Made by a program: the position numbers and the translations under genes. A model generated the notes under the pieces. That model was not told the origin of the DNA and ran no database searches. It saw only the letters and a program-made list of their open reading frames with translations. Of a DNA stretch of 64,000 nucleotides, positions 21,449 to 31,882 are shown piece by piece. Source of the stretch: Adiantum capillus-veneris (lineage: Eukaryota > Streptophyta > Polypodiopsida > Polypodiales > Pteridaceae); NCBI GenBank assembly GCA_014529385.2, contig CM043971.1, forward strand, positions 87,806,840 to 87,870,839, written 5' to 3'. Position 1 is the first letter of the stretch. Each line of letters starts with the position of its first letter.

Positions 21449-22250
21449 AGGGAGTATCTATGTGAGGAGAGTTGTTGAACAGCTTCCTAGCCCCCTCTAT
21501 TCTAGTAGCAACTACGATGAATTCCTCCAGAGTGGCGTCAGGTCGGAGGCTCTCCTGGAGTTTTTGCTGAGAGGTTTTTGGAAGCGCCTTCTCCACCCAC
21601 TTCTTAACCATGAATTCACCGGGTTGCTGGGGAAGCTTGGCAACCAGAGACTTGGTTTTGGTCATAAGCTCCGCAAAAGTCTCCTCTGGCTGGAGCACCA
21701 TGTTGGCCAACTCATCCAACACTTTCTCTTGGTAGTTGCCCGGCCTGAAAGCTGCACAAAACTGTTGTCTTAAGTCTGTCCAAGTTGCAAAATGATTCTC
21801 TGCAAACTGGCTGTACCATTTGTCTGCTAAGCCGTCCAAGGTGGAAGGAAAAAGTACCAGATAAGCATCTTCCTTGTTAAGACCAAGTCCTCTACAGAGA
21901 GATATGAACCTCTGTGCATGGTCGTCAACATCTTCCGAGGAAAGTCCTTTGAAGGTGGGGAACTTGATGTTTACCTTGGCCAACACGCTAGCCAACGCCT
22001 CCATGGCCCCTTGTTGCAGCAGAATAGGGGAGAGCTTTACTGGAGAAGGTGATCTGGAAGATGTGGAACCTGATGAAGGAATGGGAAATGAAGGAATGGG
22101 AGATGAAGGAATGGGGGATGGAGTATGTGGAGGTAAGGTTGATGAGGTTAATGGACTTCTACTAGATACCACCGGGCGTCTTCTGTTATAGTGCTTCAGA
22201 GGGCTCAGTAGTGCGCTTTGACGCTCAACTGACCACCTTGTATGTGTCAT
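21306..22250 (-). CDS. Element E Gag capsid part
   Basis: 314 residues. A Ser/Pro-rich N terminus with repeats of PSPIPSSPIPS, then a Retrotrans_gag-type capsid domain (about residues 85-230): FPTFKGLSSEDVDDHAQRF, DKWYSQFAENHFATW, QQFCAAFRPGNYQEKV. It forms the shell of the virus-like particle. The frame is open over the full domain; the last 40 residues after the frame switch are probably not native. Confidence 0.85.
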   Translation of the reverse strand: MTHTRWSVERQSALLSPLKHYNRRRPVVSSRSPLTSSTLPPHTPSPIPSSPIPSFPIPSSGSTSSRSPSPVKLSPILLQQGAMEALASVLAKVNIKFPTFKGLSSEDVDDHAQRFISLCRGLGLNKEDAYLVLFPSTLDGLADKWYSQFAENHFATWTDLRQQFCAAFRPGNYQEKVLDELANMVLQPEETFAELMTKTKSLVAKLPQQPGEFMVKKWVEKALPKTSQQKLQESLRPDATLEEFIVVATRIEGARKLFNNSPHIDTPFVFSEGSPLDPFDFLAQGTRSPQTTTSPPRREINLSETRETIAPGGF

Positions 22251-22583
22251 GCAGTGAACAGTGAAGAGTGCTAGAACAGGTGAGGATATGACTAGGCCAC
22301 CTGGCCCAGGACCAGTACTAGACCACCTAGCTGGCAGGACGAGGAGGGCTGGACCAGGGCGAGGACTAGACCAGGATCCAAGACCAAGGACCAGGGGCGA
22401 GGACTAGGACGAGGACGAGGACTTGGACCAAGGCGAGAGAGGAACAGACCAAACTTGCAGACGATCTACACAGTGTCAGCAAGTGTGCAGAGCCAGGTAA
22501 CAACCGATTAGCTTCACGATTCTATCCCCACAAGAGTGAGACTTCCTTTGAGGTCCCACCGTGATCGCCAAAATGAGAGCATC

Positions 22584-23146
22584 TGTAGCGCGGGTAATGT
22601 GTCCTGCTCTCTACAGTGGGTGGTCCTGAGTGCAATGTGCGAGACAATCTCACTCAAACAGACTGAAAACAGGAAACAATAGACACACCCTAGCTCACAA
22701 AGACACAACAGCAGCAGTAGAGTAGACCACAACAAGTGGCTCGACTATCTCAAAGCACCAATACAGACTCTGGCGTGGCAGCACACTCAGCTCCAGCCTA
22801 GGACTCACAGGTACAATGGGGTGTCGAGGCTCAGATGTGCAGGGATGGTGAAGACGTGCTCTGTGTATCGACTCACTGACTGCTCTAGAGGACGATGCTG
22901 GACCAAAGGTGAACAAGATCCTCCCGATGAGCAACCGCTACTACTCATATGTAACACCATAAAGGGCCACCAACGGCTCATAAATGTCAGCCATGTGGTG
23001 ACCTGGCCACGATGTCCACTAGACCATCGTCGGTACCCTGCCACTACCACGTGTCACTCCTAGCCCAGAGGGTCCGTCCAGTGTGAAACAGCCTAGACCA
23101 ACTGTACTAACTGTGTCCTGTAAAAGTGACACTGTAGCCTACTACA
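22584..23146 (-). repeat. Element E LTR (5' in minus orientation)
   Basis: 563 bp, starts TGTAGCGCGGGTAATG and ends GTAGCCTACTACA on plus. Beyond it on minus comes ATTTTGGCGATCACGGTGGG, reminiscent of the TTTGGCGCC-type primer sites of Tat-like elements. Confidence 0.9.
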
Positions 23147-23217
23147 CATTCATTCCGCTGCACCTAACAGATGTCCACAAGTCGGATCCTCTAAAAACAA
23201 CACTCTGCAACCTATGG

Positions 23218-24432
23218 TGTCACGTGCACATCTAACCCTATGTGTTTGTGGACAAGCTACTTCATGACAAGGGTTCAGTTCAGTTCAATGAGCCTAGCTT
23301 AAGAAGTGTTCTGGCACTTTTGTGAGTCTGTTCGCAGAACGTGCATGTCCAAGCACTTAGATTAGATGCATATCCATGACTGCACACAACATGACCATCA
23401 GATTTCAGTCAGAACCTATCAGGAGCATTTTTACAGTGCATAGACCTATTTTCCCTATTTCAGCCATTTTTCACTTATTATTATTAAGTGACTTTTGTTG
23501 GGAATTGGGTAGGGCAATTTGACAAGCAAGTATATAAGAAAACCAAGCGCTAGCAATTCTGGAAGAAGAGGCAGCAGGAACACAACGTTCAACAGGCACC
23601 ATCTCAACAAGACTCCCCCCCTCCCCCCCGCAACAACCCTAGCGTTTTGCAACACATCAGACCTAGCGTTTTCCATCAAGAACTCAGCCCTGGCGTTTTT
23701 GGCTTGCAAAGCAACCAAGCGACATCAGAGTTAGCAGATCCATAGCGTTTTTTGTATCAGACCCAATATTCAGCCCTAGCGTTTTTGCATCAGCTTGGCA
23801 TATCAACGTATTGCAGATTCACTGCGACGGAACCATCACAAACACCAACGTTTTCAGTTTTCAGCATTTAGACACAGCAAAAGAAGCCCCGAACCTCGCA
23901 TATCTCACCTCCTCGCAGTAGATGCTCGCCACACAGTCAGATCCAGCGCAGTTTGCAGATTAAGCCCGGAAAACGCAAATTTCAGCATCTGTGTTTTCAA
24001 CGTGTCGTCCTCGTATGATCTCATATCGTCTTCATCGCCGTCGTCACCGACATAGAGTCAGACTTCAGCAGATAAAGATTTGCAGATTTCAGCCATTAGC
24101 ATTTTCAGATTTCAGCCCGTCTCGTCATCGACATCGTCGCCAAGTCCCAAGCATTGTAGAGATTTGTGCAATCATAAGTAGACCGCTCTTGCCATAGAAA
24201 GTGGGGCCTTCGGAGGAAGGTTTGACAACATTTTGGTGTTGTATTCTTCTCTCTCGATCTCTCAATCTCATGCACCTTCATTCACAGTGTTCACCACTTT
24301 GTTTGTGTCCATTGCACTCTCTCATTAAAGGAACGGAAAGCTCTCCCTTCCGTAAGTAAAAGGAACCCTTGAGCACAGTTCAGAGCACCCATCTTGAGCA
24401 AAGTTCAACACTCACTTCCGTTGCACCTTACA
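23218..24432 (+). repeat. El3 5' LTR (family A2)
   Basis: 1215 bp. TATATAA at 23531-23537. Repeated AGCGTTTT motifs at 23640-23860. Ends TTGCACCTTACA. Confidence 0.92.
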
Positions 24433-24433
24433 T

Positions 24434-24445
24434 TGGTATCAGAGC
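24434..24445 (+). other. El3 primer binding site (tRNA-iMet)
   Basis: TGGTATCAGAGC, exact, one base after the LTR. Confidence 0.9.
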
Positions 24446-24876
24446 TTTGGCAGTGTTCTGTATCACTCAAGGAAAGAACCACGAGAATTTTTTTTTGCTT
24501 ATTGTGTCGCACGTAACCCACGTTCTCTTGGGCATGTCGATTCTTAATCGTGTTTTTGAAGAGTGACAAGAAACCCAAGAAAGAAGGGCTTGTCCAGACT
24601 CCGCTTGTTCTCTTTTCACTCATTGAGAGCGGACTGTGCACTTAGAGGCCGGCCAATCGACCTGAGGTGGGAAAAAGCAACCTTGGTGTGAGCGCAAGGC
24701 CGCCAAGGGGTGCGCCCGCGGAAAAGAGAAGAGCTCGGGTGAAGAGAAGATCCTTCTCCACCACAGATTACAAGCTAAAGATCAACCTCAAGACCTCAAG
24801 AACCTCAAGAACTCAAGAACCAAGACCCGCAAGAACCCAAGTTCCTCGTGAACTTAAGAACCCACGACTTCAGTGT

Positions 24877-25690
24877 ATGGTCATAATCCAAAGCGGAGTG
24901 GATACTTCGGATGGAAGTGATGAGCATGGCAGCGGCGAAGAAGAGTTTTCCCCACCAAGAGGTTTTTCTGACCCTCCCCCTTCCCCACCTATGCCACGGT
25001 TTGCGCCAAATCCTACGGAAGTTTTGGTCAAGTCGATGATGGACATGATGACACAACAACAAGAAGCGAATCGCATTGCGATAGCACAACTAGAAAGAAA
25101 AGCAAAACGACAAAAAGCCATCGAGCGTGAACGCCAAAACAGACAAGAAACCTTGGAGCGTGAGCGTGAGCAAGTGCGCTTGGCAACCGAATACAGACAA
25201 GCAAAGGGTGAGGCACAGAGAGAACTACGCATGCAAGAGTTGATCCGAGAGGTTCTCACCTCGAAGTCCGAGCCGGCCAAAGAGGTTGGTAGTTCATCAA
25301 GCGGCGCAAGCCGAGATTCGGACTCCAACAACCCCATCACAGAGAAGATCACGTTCAGTAAGTATGATGGTAAGATGGATGCTACAATTATTCATTCTTG
25401 GTTGCATCCATTTAATGCTTATTTTGCGACAACTAAGAAGACAGGAAATAGCAAGGTTTTGACGGCAGCTATGTACCTTGATGGTGATGCCATTAATTGG
25501 TACCCAAGAGGCACAGTTGATTGCGCACCTAGAGGAAGCTGAGGACGGTGTGCCCCTTTCTTTCAATTGGGCCGACTTCCAAGACAAGCTCAAGGTGCGG
25601 TTTATGCCACCCCAATACCTCGCACGGTTGAAGGACGATTGGCGCGGTCTCAAGCAAAATGGTGCATGGATGTATGCGGATTACTTATGA
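24877..25690 (+). pseudogene. El3 gag
   Basis: Family gag start MVIIQSGVDTSDGS (24877), Pro-rich stretch, coiled coil (RKAKRQKAIERERQNRQ), and capsid core with HSWLHPFNAYF and DAINWYP. A frameshift near 25510 moves to a second frame (25478-25690), which keeps FNWADFQDKLKVRFMPPQYLA. After QNG the sequence jumps to the C-terminal region. The coiled coil has a different repeat number from El1. An open frame extends upstream to 24667, but the aligned El1 and El2 starts favour 24877. Confidence 0.8.
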
Positions 25691-25724
25691 AAAGATGAAA
25701 TGTTTGCACCCAAGGAACTCACAT

Positions 25725-27185
25725 TGTAACCGGCCTGTTAACCTCAAAAAGGGCGGTAGACTTTACTTCAAACCTTGATTTAGCTTTCACCCATTATTAG
25801 TCGTCTATTCTACCTGTGCTATAATGACACAAGAGAGGGGAATGGGATACAGATGCTAGAATGCATCTCTATGCGAGTCAAACACCAGATTGGCCCCTAA
25901 ATAGGCTCCCCTTTCGGTATTTCTTTATTCTTTAAAAGAGGGAATAAAAGCTGTGGTTCCCTACAAGCTGCCCCGCACAACCTTGGCTGAATTTCAACTG
26001 TTCTGGTCCGATTTCGGCAACATAACTATACTAGGACCCTTCACAGTCAGTATTCCCACGCATTGGATGACATTCCCGACGCATACGGACACTTTGCAAA
26101 CCCTGGCGAGAATCTGCAGCACGCTGAATTCTCTATTTTCTGCCCCGAAAATGCGCCAGATCACATGTACATCGGTCCCCTTGTGTCCCCGAACCTCCTT
26201 GGGGTATTAGGGTCCGTTTAGGGCCAAAACCCAAAACCTGCAAAAATACACAGCAGGCTGTAATTCACTGTTTCGGGCTCCGTTTCGCGTGCCGGTCCCA
26301 TCCGTAGCAAGTCCTCAAGCTCCCGCACCTGTAGGGCTACTTGCCCTTTGAATCAGACGAGATTTCGCACGTGAAACCTCTCCGAATCACCTGTACCTAC
26401 GGGGGATTAGCCGCTAGCTAATCCAGTACCTGTGCAAGAGGCTCTTGCCTCGGCAATCGCGCAGAACCCACACAACTGTACGTTGGTCAATTTGATGAGC
26501 CCACTAGAGGGGCATAACCATAAAGAATAGGGAAGAGAGAGAGCAGTGAGAGGTGTGCAGGTCATGACATCCTGCACCTCACTGTACATAGAGGGTAAGC
26601 CAGTACTCCATTGAAGCTCTCCCACCTGTGACAGCACTCAAAAACGAGCTCACAGCTGAAAATCACGTTTTTGCCTTCTCTTTGGCCTCAGAGTGCCAAG
26701 TGTCACTCATTTGTGCATTTTCCCGCTTCAAACCCTCGGGTCTAAAAATATCTCACCTGTAGCCTCTGTTGACTTGGCCACAGAGTAACAAAATGATCCC
26801 CATGTCAAACTGCACGTAATGACGCGAAGACATTTTGTTGTCCAAAAACAGCAATCCCTAAAATTTAGGAGTGTCCGCCATTACATTCTTCTAGGTCATC
26901 TGACCCTCTTTGTACACTGCAGCCACACCCAGAACTGAAATGTAGCCTATGTAGCAAAGGATTCCGCTTTGGCTGGCCAATGACCCCACTTTGGCTAACC
27001 ATAGTCCTTGTCCAACCTTAGTGCTCTTTAGCCCTTAGGCCCGGACTCTCTCTGAACAGTTCCACACTGGCTATGCAATGCAAGGCAGTTAGATTTCCTG
27101 AGGGGTGTTTTCAAAAGGTAAAACAAACAAAATTCCCCAAAGAAAGAGAAATAAACAAAAATGGAATTGCCACTGGCTGGTGACA
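25725..27185 (-). mobile_element. Solo LTR, family B
   Basis: 1461 bp, from TGTAACCGGCC to CTGGTGACA on plus, with a perfect CACAT duplication at 25720-25724 and 27186-27190. The same sequence is at 1-1177. Minus orientation is suggested because AAGAAATACCGAAAGGGG and neighbouring bases align with the end of minus-strand LTR C. No coding capacity. Confidence 0.85.
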
Positions 27186-27190
27186 CACAT

Positions 27191-27737
27191 TCAGTGTCTC
27201 TTCCTTGGCATGACATAGTATCCGAAAGAGCACAAGAAGGATTGAGCATTAAGCATCGGCATTTCCATTGTGTTTTGCCACAGTTGATTGATTTAGATCA
27301 GAAAGTCGAGATCCGACCCCATTGTTTGCGTGTGTTTGATGAACGGTTTGGCACTCCGTCACTTTGTTCATCTGCATTGCATGCACAGTTTTTCTAAGGA
27401 ATAGTATTTTTCCACTCACTTTACATGGAATGAGTATGTTCAAGTTTTTGTGTTGAAAGTGGTTTCAGGAATTTTCATCCTCAGAGATTCTTGAAGAAGG
27501 TAGACGCATGACTATAGACGAAGTTGAAGCGTTGAAGGAGCCACAAATGACTTTGTGTCGCTATCGACGCGGCCCAAAGAAGCAAGCGTTGCAAACCTTT
27601 ATGAAGTTCAAGTATCACATGCCCCACGCATCAAAATGGGCCGGCGAAGAGTCCTTTCCAAGATTCCAGACCCTGTTGGCGATCTCCCTCGACGCCATAC
27701 AGTTCAGTACCAGTACCTCACTTTGAAAAGGAGGGGA
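27191..27737 (+). pseudogene. El3 conserved C-terminal region remnant and polypurine tract
   Basis: Contains SLPWHDIVSERAQEG, FGTPSLCSSALHAQF and, in another frame, the terminal KEASVANLYEVQVSHAPRI with RRHTVQYQYLTLK. Several stops and frame changes lie between. Ends in the polypurine tract AAAAGGAGGGGA (27726-27737). Confidence 0.65.
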
Positions 27738-28932
27738 TGTCACGTGCACATCTAACCCTATGTGTACGTGGACAAGCTACTTCATGACAAGGGTTCAGTT
27801 CAGTTTAGTTAGACTAGCTTAGAAGTGTTCTAGCACTATTGTGAGTCTGTTCGCAGACCGTGCATGTCCAAGCACTTAGATTAGATGCATATCCACTGGT
27901 TGCACACAGCATGACCATCAGATTTCAGTCAAAACCCATCACGAGCATTTTTATAGTGCATAGATCTATTTTAGCCATTTTTCACTTATTATTATTAAGT
28001 GACTTTTGTTGGGAAAATGGATAGGGCAATTTGACAAGCAAGTATATAAGAAAACCCAGCGTTAGCATTTCTGGCAGAAGAGGCAGCAGGAACACAACGT
28101 TCAACAAGCACAAGACTCCCCCCCACAACAACCCGAGCGTTTTGCAACACAACAGACCTAGCGTTTTTCCATCAAGAACTCAACCTTGGCGTTTTTGGTT
28201 TGCAAAGCAACCTGGCGACAACAGAGTTAGCAGATCCATAGCGTTTTTTGCATCGAAACCAATATTCAGCCCTAGCATTTTTGCATCAGCTTGGCATAAC
28301 AACGTTTTGCATATTCACCGCGACTGAACCATCACAAGCACCAGCGTTTTCAATTTTCAGCATTTAGACACAGCAGAGGAAGCCCCGAACCTCGCAAATC
28401 TAACCTCCCCGCAACAGATCCTCGCCGCACAGTCAGATCCAGCGCAATTTGCAGATTCAGCCCGGAAAACGCAGATTTCAGCATCTGCATTTTCAACGCA
28501 TCGTCGTTCTATCGTCGTCATCGCCGTCGTCACCGACATAGAGTCAGAATTCAAGAAATAAGGATTTGCAGATTTCAGCTATTAGCACTTTCAGATTTCA
28601 GCCCGTCTAGTCGTCATCCTCATCGTCGTCGACAACGTTGGCAAGTCCAAGCATTGTAGAGATTTGTGCAATCATAAGTAGACCGCTCTCACCATAGAGA
28701 GTGGGGCCTTCGGAGGAGGCTTTGACAACATTCTGGTGTCGTATTCTTCTCTCTCTATCTCTCAATTTCATGCACCTTCATTCACAGTGTTCACCACTTT
28801 GTTTGTGTCCATTGCACTCTCTCACTAAAGGAATGGAAGGCTCTCCCTTCCGTAAGTAAAAGGAACCCTTGAGCACAGTCCGGAGCACTCATCTTGAGCA
28901 AAGTTCAACATTCACTTCCGCTGCACCTTACA
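27738..28932 (+). repeat. El3 3' LTR (family A2)
   Basis: 1195 bp, TGTCACGTGCACATC to CTGCACCTTACA. TATATAA at about 28043. Closely similar to 23218-24432. Confidence 0.92.
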
Positions 28933-28937
28933 TATGG

Positions 28938-29195
28938 GGCCTCTACTGAGACTGTGTAGTCGACCCTCGCCCTGTAGCTCGGAAAATATGGAGGGTATTG
29001 TCTCTGAGCAAGCCTGAACTGCTATAAGGACCTCCAGTCGCATGAAGGTCCCCCATCCATCTCGGCGCTGCTGACTCGAGAGGTGTAAGCCACTCAGCAG
29101 ATACTACCTCTGTGATGTCCTGACACATGCTCTGTGCCCCTGTCATGCCCTGTAGCTGAATGCTCTAAAGCTCCTCTGACAAACCTGAAAACAGT
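28938..29195 (-). pseudogene. LINE ORF2 upstream part
   Basis: With El2 and El3 removed, this joins 23175-23217 and 13115 leftward as one continuous LINE stretch. The minus frame 29146-28943 is open for 67 residues, with no domain I recognise. The right junction to the family C RT lies near 29195. Confidence 0.5.
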
Positions 29196-29760
29196 AGCCA
29201 ATCACCGAAGAACAGTAAGGTGATGTGCTAGGTTGGATGAGACCCTTTTCTAGAAGTTCTTTTACCTGGTTCATTATTTCTTCATTCTGCGCTCGGCTAA
29301 CTCGATACGGTGGCTGGTTAGGTGGTGTACTTTTAGGAGGCAAATCAATCGTATGGTCCTCGGGACGAGGTGGAGGTAACTTGCCTGGTAGGCCTTCAAA
29401 GAAGCAATCATCCTGTGTGTGCAGAAATTTTTGCCGTTCTTTATCCAATTCAAACATATTGGTTTTTTGTTCATCATTCAATTCTTTCAAGTAGATCGAG
29501 TAAACAAAAAGACTACATTTCATTAAATGGCCGAAGCCGATACAATAGGGACGGACTCGCCCTTCAATTTTATATCAAACACAATTTTCATGCCGTTTTC
29601 ATTCGTCAAAGTCGCTTTCTTAGCCCAATAGTCAACCACAACGTTATTCTTGTGGTACCAAAGTATTCCTAGGACGTAACACCCTTCTAACAGCATAATG
29701 TAAAATTACTCGTGCCCTAAATAGTAAAATACCCCTGACAATGCAAACAAAGTTTACCAA
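29196..29760 (-). pseudogene. Family C protease end and RT N terminus
   Basis: On minus from 29760: a protease C-terminal motif (GCYVLGILWYHKNNVVVDYW), a linker, then an open frame (29523-29143). That frame reads FELDKERQKFLHTQDDCFF, PRPEDHTIDLPPKSTPPN and NQVKELLEKGLIQPSTSPYCS. The last is the standard start of a Ty3 RT before the KKDG motif, which is found 17.7 kb away at 11478. Confidence 0.85.
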
Positions 29761-30980
29761 TGTCACGTGACACATCCAACCCTACATGTCCGTGGACAAG
29801 CTACAGCACGACAAGGGTTCCATCTGTCCAGTCAGTCTAGATTAGCAAGTGTTCTGGCACTTTTGTGAGTCTGTTCGTAGACCGTGCATGTCCAGACACT
29901 TAGTGTAAATGCATATCCTCTGGTTGCACACAGCATGATCATAAGCATTCCCATCAGAATCCTTCAGGGGAATTTTCCAGTGCATTTAGCCTATTTTCCC
30001 TATTTTTGACATTTTTCACTTATTATTTTTAAGTGACTTTTGTTGGAAAGTAGGTAGGGCAAATTGAGTAAGTTTGTATATAAGCAAACCTAGACTAGCA
30101 CAAACTGGTAGAAGAGGCAGCAGGAGCACTCGCTCAACAAGTAACTTCCCAACAGAACCCAAGAGGCCTAGCATTTTCTGCATCAGCAGGACAACCCTAG
30201 CATTTTTCATCTACAAGACCAGCCTTGGCAATTTGTGCACAGCAGATCAGCCCGGTGTTATCACGACACAGCAGATCAGCCTAGCGTTTTGCATTTGCAA
30301 GACATCCGGCGACAGCAGAACAGTTTTCAGCCCTAGCGTTTTTGGTTTGCAAATCAGCCCCGACGTTTTGTAGATTCACCGCGACAGAACACCAAGAAGC
30401 ATCAGCGTTTTCAGTTTTCTGTTTTCTGCCTTTAGACATCGCAGAAGAAGTCCCGAACCTCGCAGATCTCACCTTCCCGCAACAGTTCCTCGTCGCACGG
30501 TCAGTTTCTGCAAGGTTTACAGTTTCAGCACGGAAAACGCAAATTTCAGCATCTGCATTTTCAGCACGTCGTCGTCGCATCGTCGTCATCGACATCGTCA
30601 CCGACATAGAGTCAGAATTCAGCAGATAAAGATTTGCAGATTTCAGCCATTAGCGTTTTCAGATTTCAGCCCGTCTCGTCGTCTCGTCGGCAAGTCCAAG
30701 CATTGTAGAGATTTGTGCAATCATAAGTAGACCACTCTCGCTATAGAGAGTGGGGCCTTCGGAGGAGGGTTTTACAACGTCTTGGGTGTCGTATTCTCTT
30801 CTCTATCTCTCAACCTCATACACTTTCATGCACAGTGTCCATTCACTTTGTTTGTGTCCATTGCACTCTCTCACTAAAGGAACAGAAGGCTCTCCCTTCC
30901 GTAAGTAAAAGGAACCTTGAGCACAGTTCGGAGCACGCATCTTGAGCAAAGTTCAAACATTCATTCCGCTGCACCTAACA
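29761..30980 (+). mobile_element. Solo LTR, family A1
   Basis: 1220 bp, TGTCACGTGACACATCC to CTGCACCTAACA. Flanks ACCAA (29756-29760) and GCCAA (30981-30985) are a 5-bp duplication with one mismatch. It splits the family C protease between the active-site part and the LGxxW part. TATATAA at about 30078. Confidence 0.9.
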
Positions 30981-31882
30981 GCCAATGACAGTTGTAATGG
31001 CAACATCCCGTCCACAGGGTGCCGCTAGAAGTGCCTCCGCCTGTGGCCCCATCCTGTCGAGCGTAATTCCAAGTCGAGCCGCCAATTTAGATGAAATGAA
31101 GTTGGCCTTGGCTCCTCCGTCAAAGAAGATGAGAGCTTCCTGATCTCTTACTTTGCCCCATGCGTGGCAAAGTTCTGTGCTTTCGTCCATCTGATTCGGG
31201 TCGGTCCCAATACAATCTAGTACTAGTCCTACTTTCTTCTACCACGTTCTTTAGCCGCTCTAGAACTCTCTGGCCTGTCTTTTGATTGTCCTCCTTGTTC
31301 TCCACAATCAAAACACTTCCCCTCCTTGCGGTAGTCTGTTCTCTGTTTCTCGGTCAATCAGGGTCGTGCATCCTTCTTTTTCTGGAACTTCCTCTTTCTT
31401 CGATTATCATTTGCTGAATTCTGACCGGTCCTTGGTGTCGAAACTTGATCAGTGGGGTAAGTCAAATTACCCGAATGCATAGCAAATCCCCACTTAGCAT
31501 GTCCCATCAATTGTTGTATGGACTCGGACTTCTGCTAAAGGCAGTAATATCGTATTTCTTGAAAGAAGAGGCCGATAGAAAAGCATCCCAAAATCTCTCA
31601 CAATAAGCATCCAAAGTGTCAGTCTTGGTCATCCGAAGATGGTTCCAAGTAGGTCATTACATCTTATTCGTACTCCCGAGTCAGCCAAGAAGAAATCAAG
31701 AGCCGTTTGAATTTTAACCCTCCAGAGAATGCTATGTTGCTAATCCATTCGAATTTTTCGTGCTGCCTTCCGTTCCCAAGGTGGCAAGAGGAGTCGCCTC
31801 ATTCTTGTCAGAATCCATGTGTGTAGCGAGAGAAGGGATCCAATTTCCCGACAGAAGAGAAATCGATTGAGCTTTGATTTCA
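30981..31882 (-). pseudogene. Family C gag C terminus, zinc knuckle and protease start
   Basis: The minus frame 31190-30975 reads FFDGGAKANFISSKLAARLG, a Ty3 protease active site where D-G-G-A replaces D-S-G-A. Upstream, near 31310, there is a zinc-knuckle remnant KCFDCGEQGG. Gag sequence follows back to the LTR, with several stops and frameshifts. The sequence after the LTR (GTGAAATCAAAGCTC) is a degenerate form of TGGTATCAGAGCTC. Confidence 0.75.

Larger units (their letters stand above)
17563..23146 (-). mobile_element. Element E: gag-protease Ty3-like element without RT
   Basis: 5584 bp with two LTRs (TGTAG...CTACA), coding on the minus strand: gag, zinc knuckles, a pre-protease region and protease, then a G-rich minisatellite and the distal LTR. 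No RT, RNase H or integrase. It inserted in the El2 3' LTR; the bases CAT are found on both sides (17560-17562, 23147-23149), shorter than the usual 5 bp. The two LTRs differ at about 18 of 562 positions by eye, so it is younger than El2. Confidence 0.88.
13116..23169 (+). mobile_element. El2: family A element carrying nested element E
   Basis: Perfect 5-bp duplication GATGT at 13111-13115 and 23170-23174. Own sequence is 13116-17562 plus 23147-23169 (about 4.5 kb): LTR, primer site, gag N terminus, acidic linker, C-terminal region, polypurine tract and 3' LTR. Compared with El1, the capsid core and the whole protease are deleted, with a junction near 15190-15215. No RT or integrase. Confidence 0.9.
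23218..28932 (+). mobile_element. El3: family A element with internal deletion and a solo LTR inside
   Basis: Perfect duplication TATGG at 23213-23217 and 28933-28937. LTRs are of subtype A2 (TGTCACGTGCACATC...CACCTTACA). The gag core is joined directly to the C-terminal region near 25665, removing protease and linker. A family B solo LTR sits in the C-terminal region. It is inserted in the LINE remnant, 43 bp from El2. Confidence 0.9.
11479..29195 (-). mobile_element. 5'-truncated LINE (composite span with insertions)
   Basis: Own sequence is about 11479-12218, 12726-13115, 23175-23217 and 28938-29195; the rest is inserted later. The left end on the minus strand is an A-rich tail (CTTTCTTTTTTTTTC on plus at 11479-11491), typical of LINE retrotransposition. 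It sits exactly in the RT gene of the family C element, between the SPYCS and KKDGS parts. The 5' junction near 29195 is approximate and I could not find a target duplication. Confidence 0.7.
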
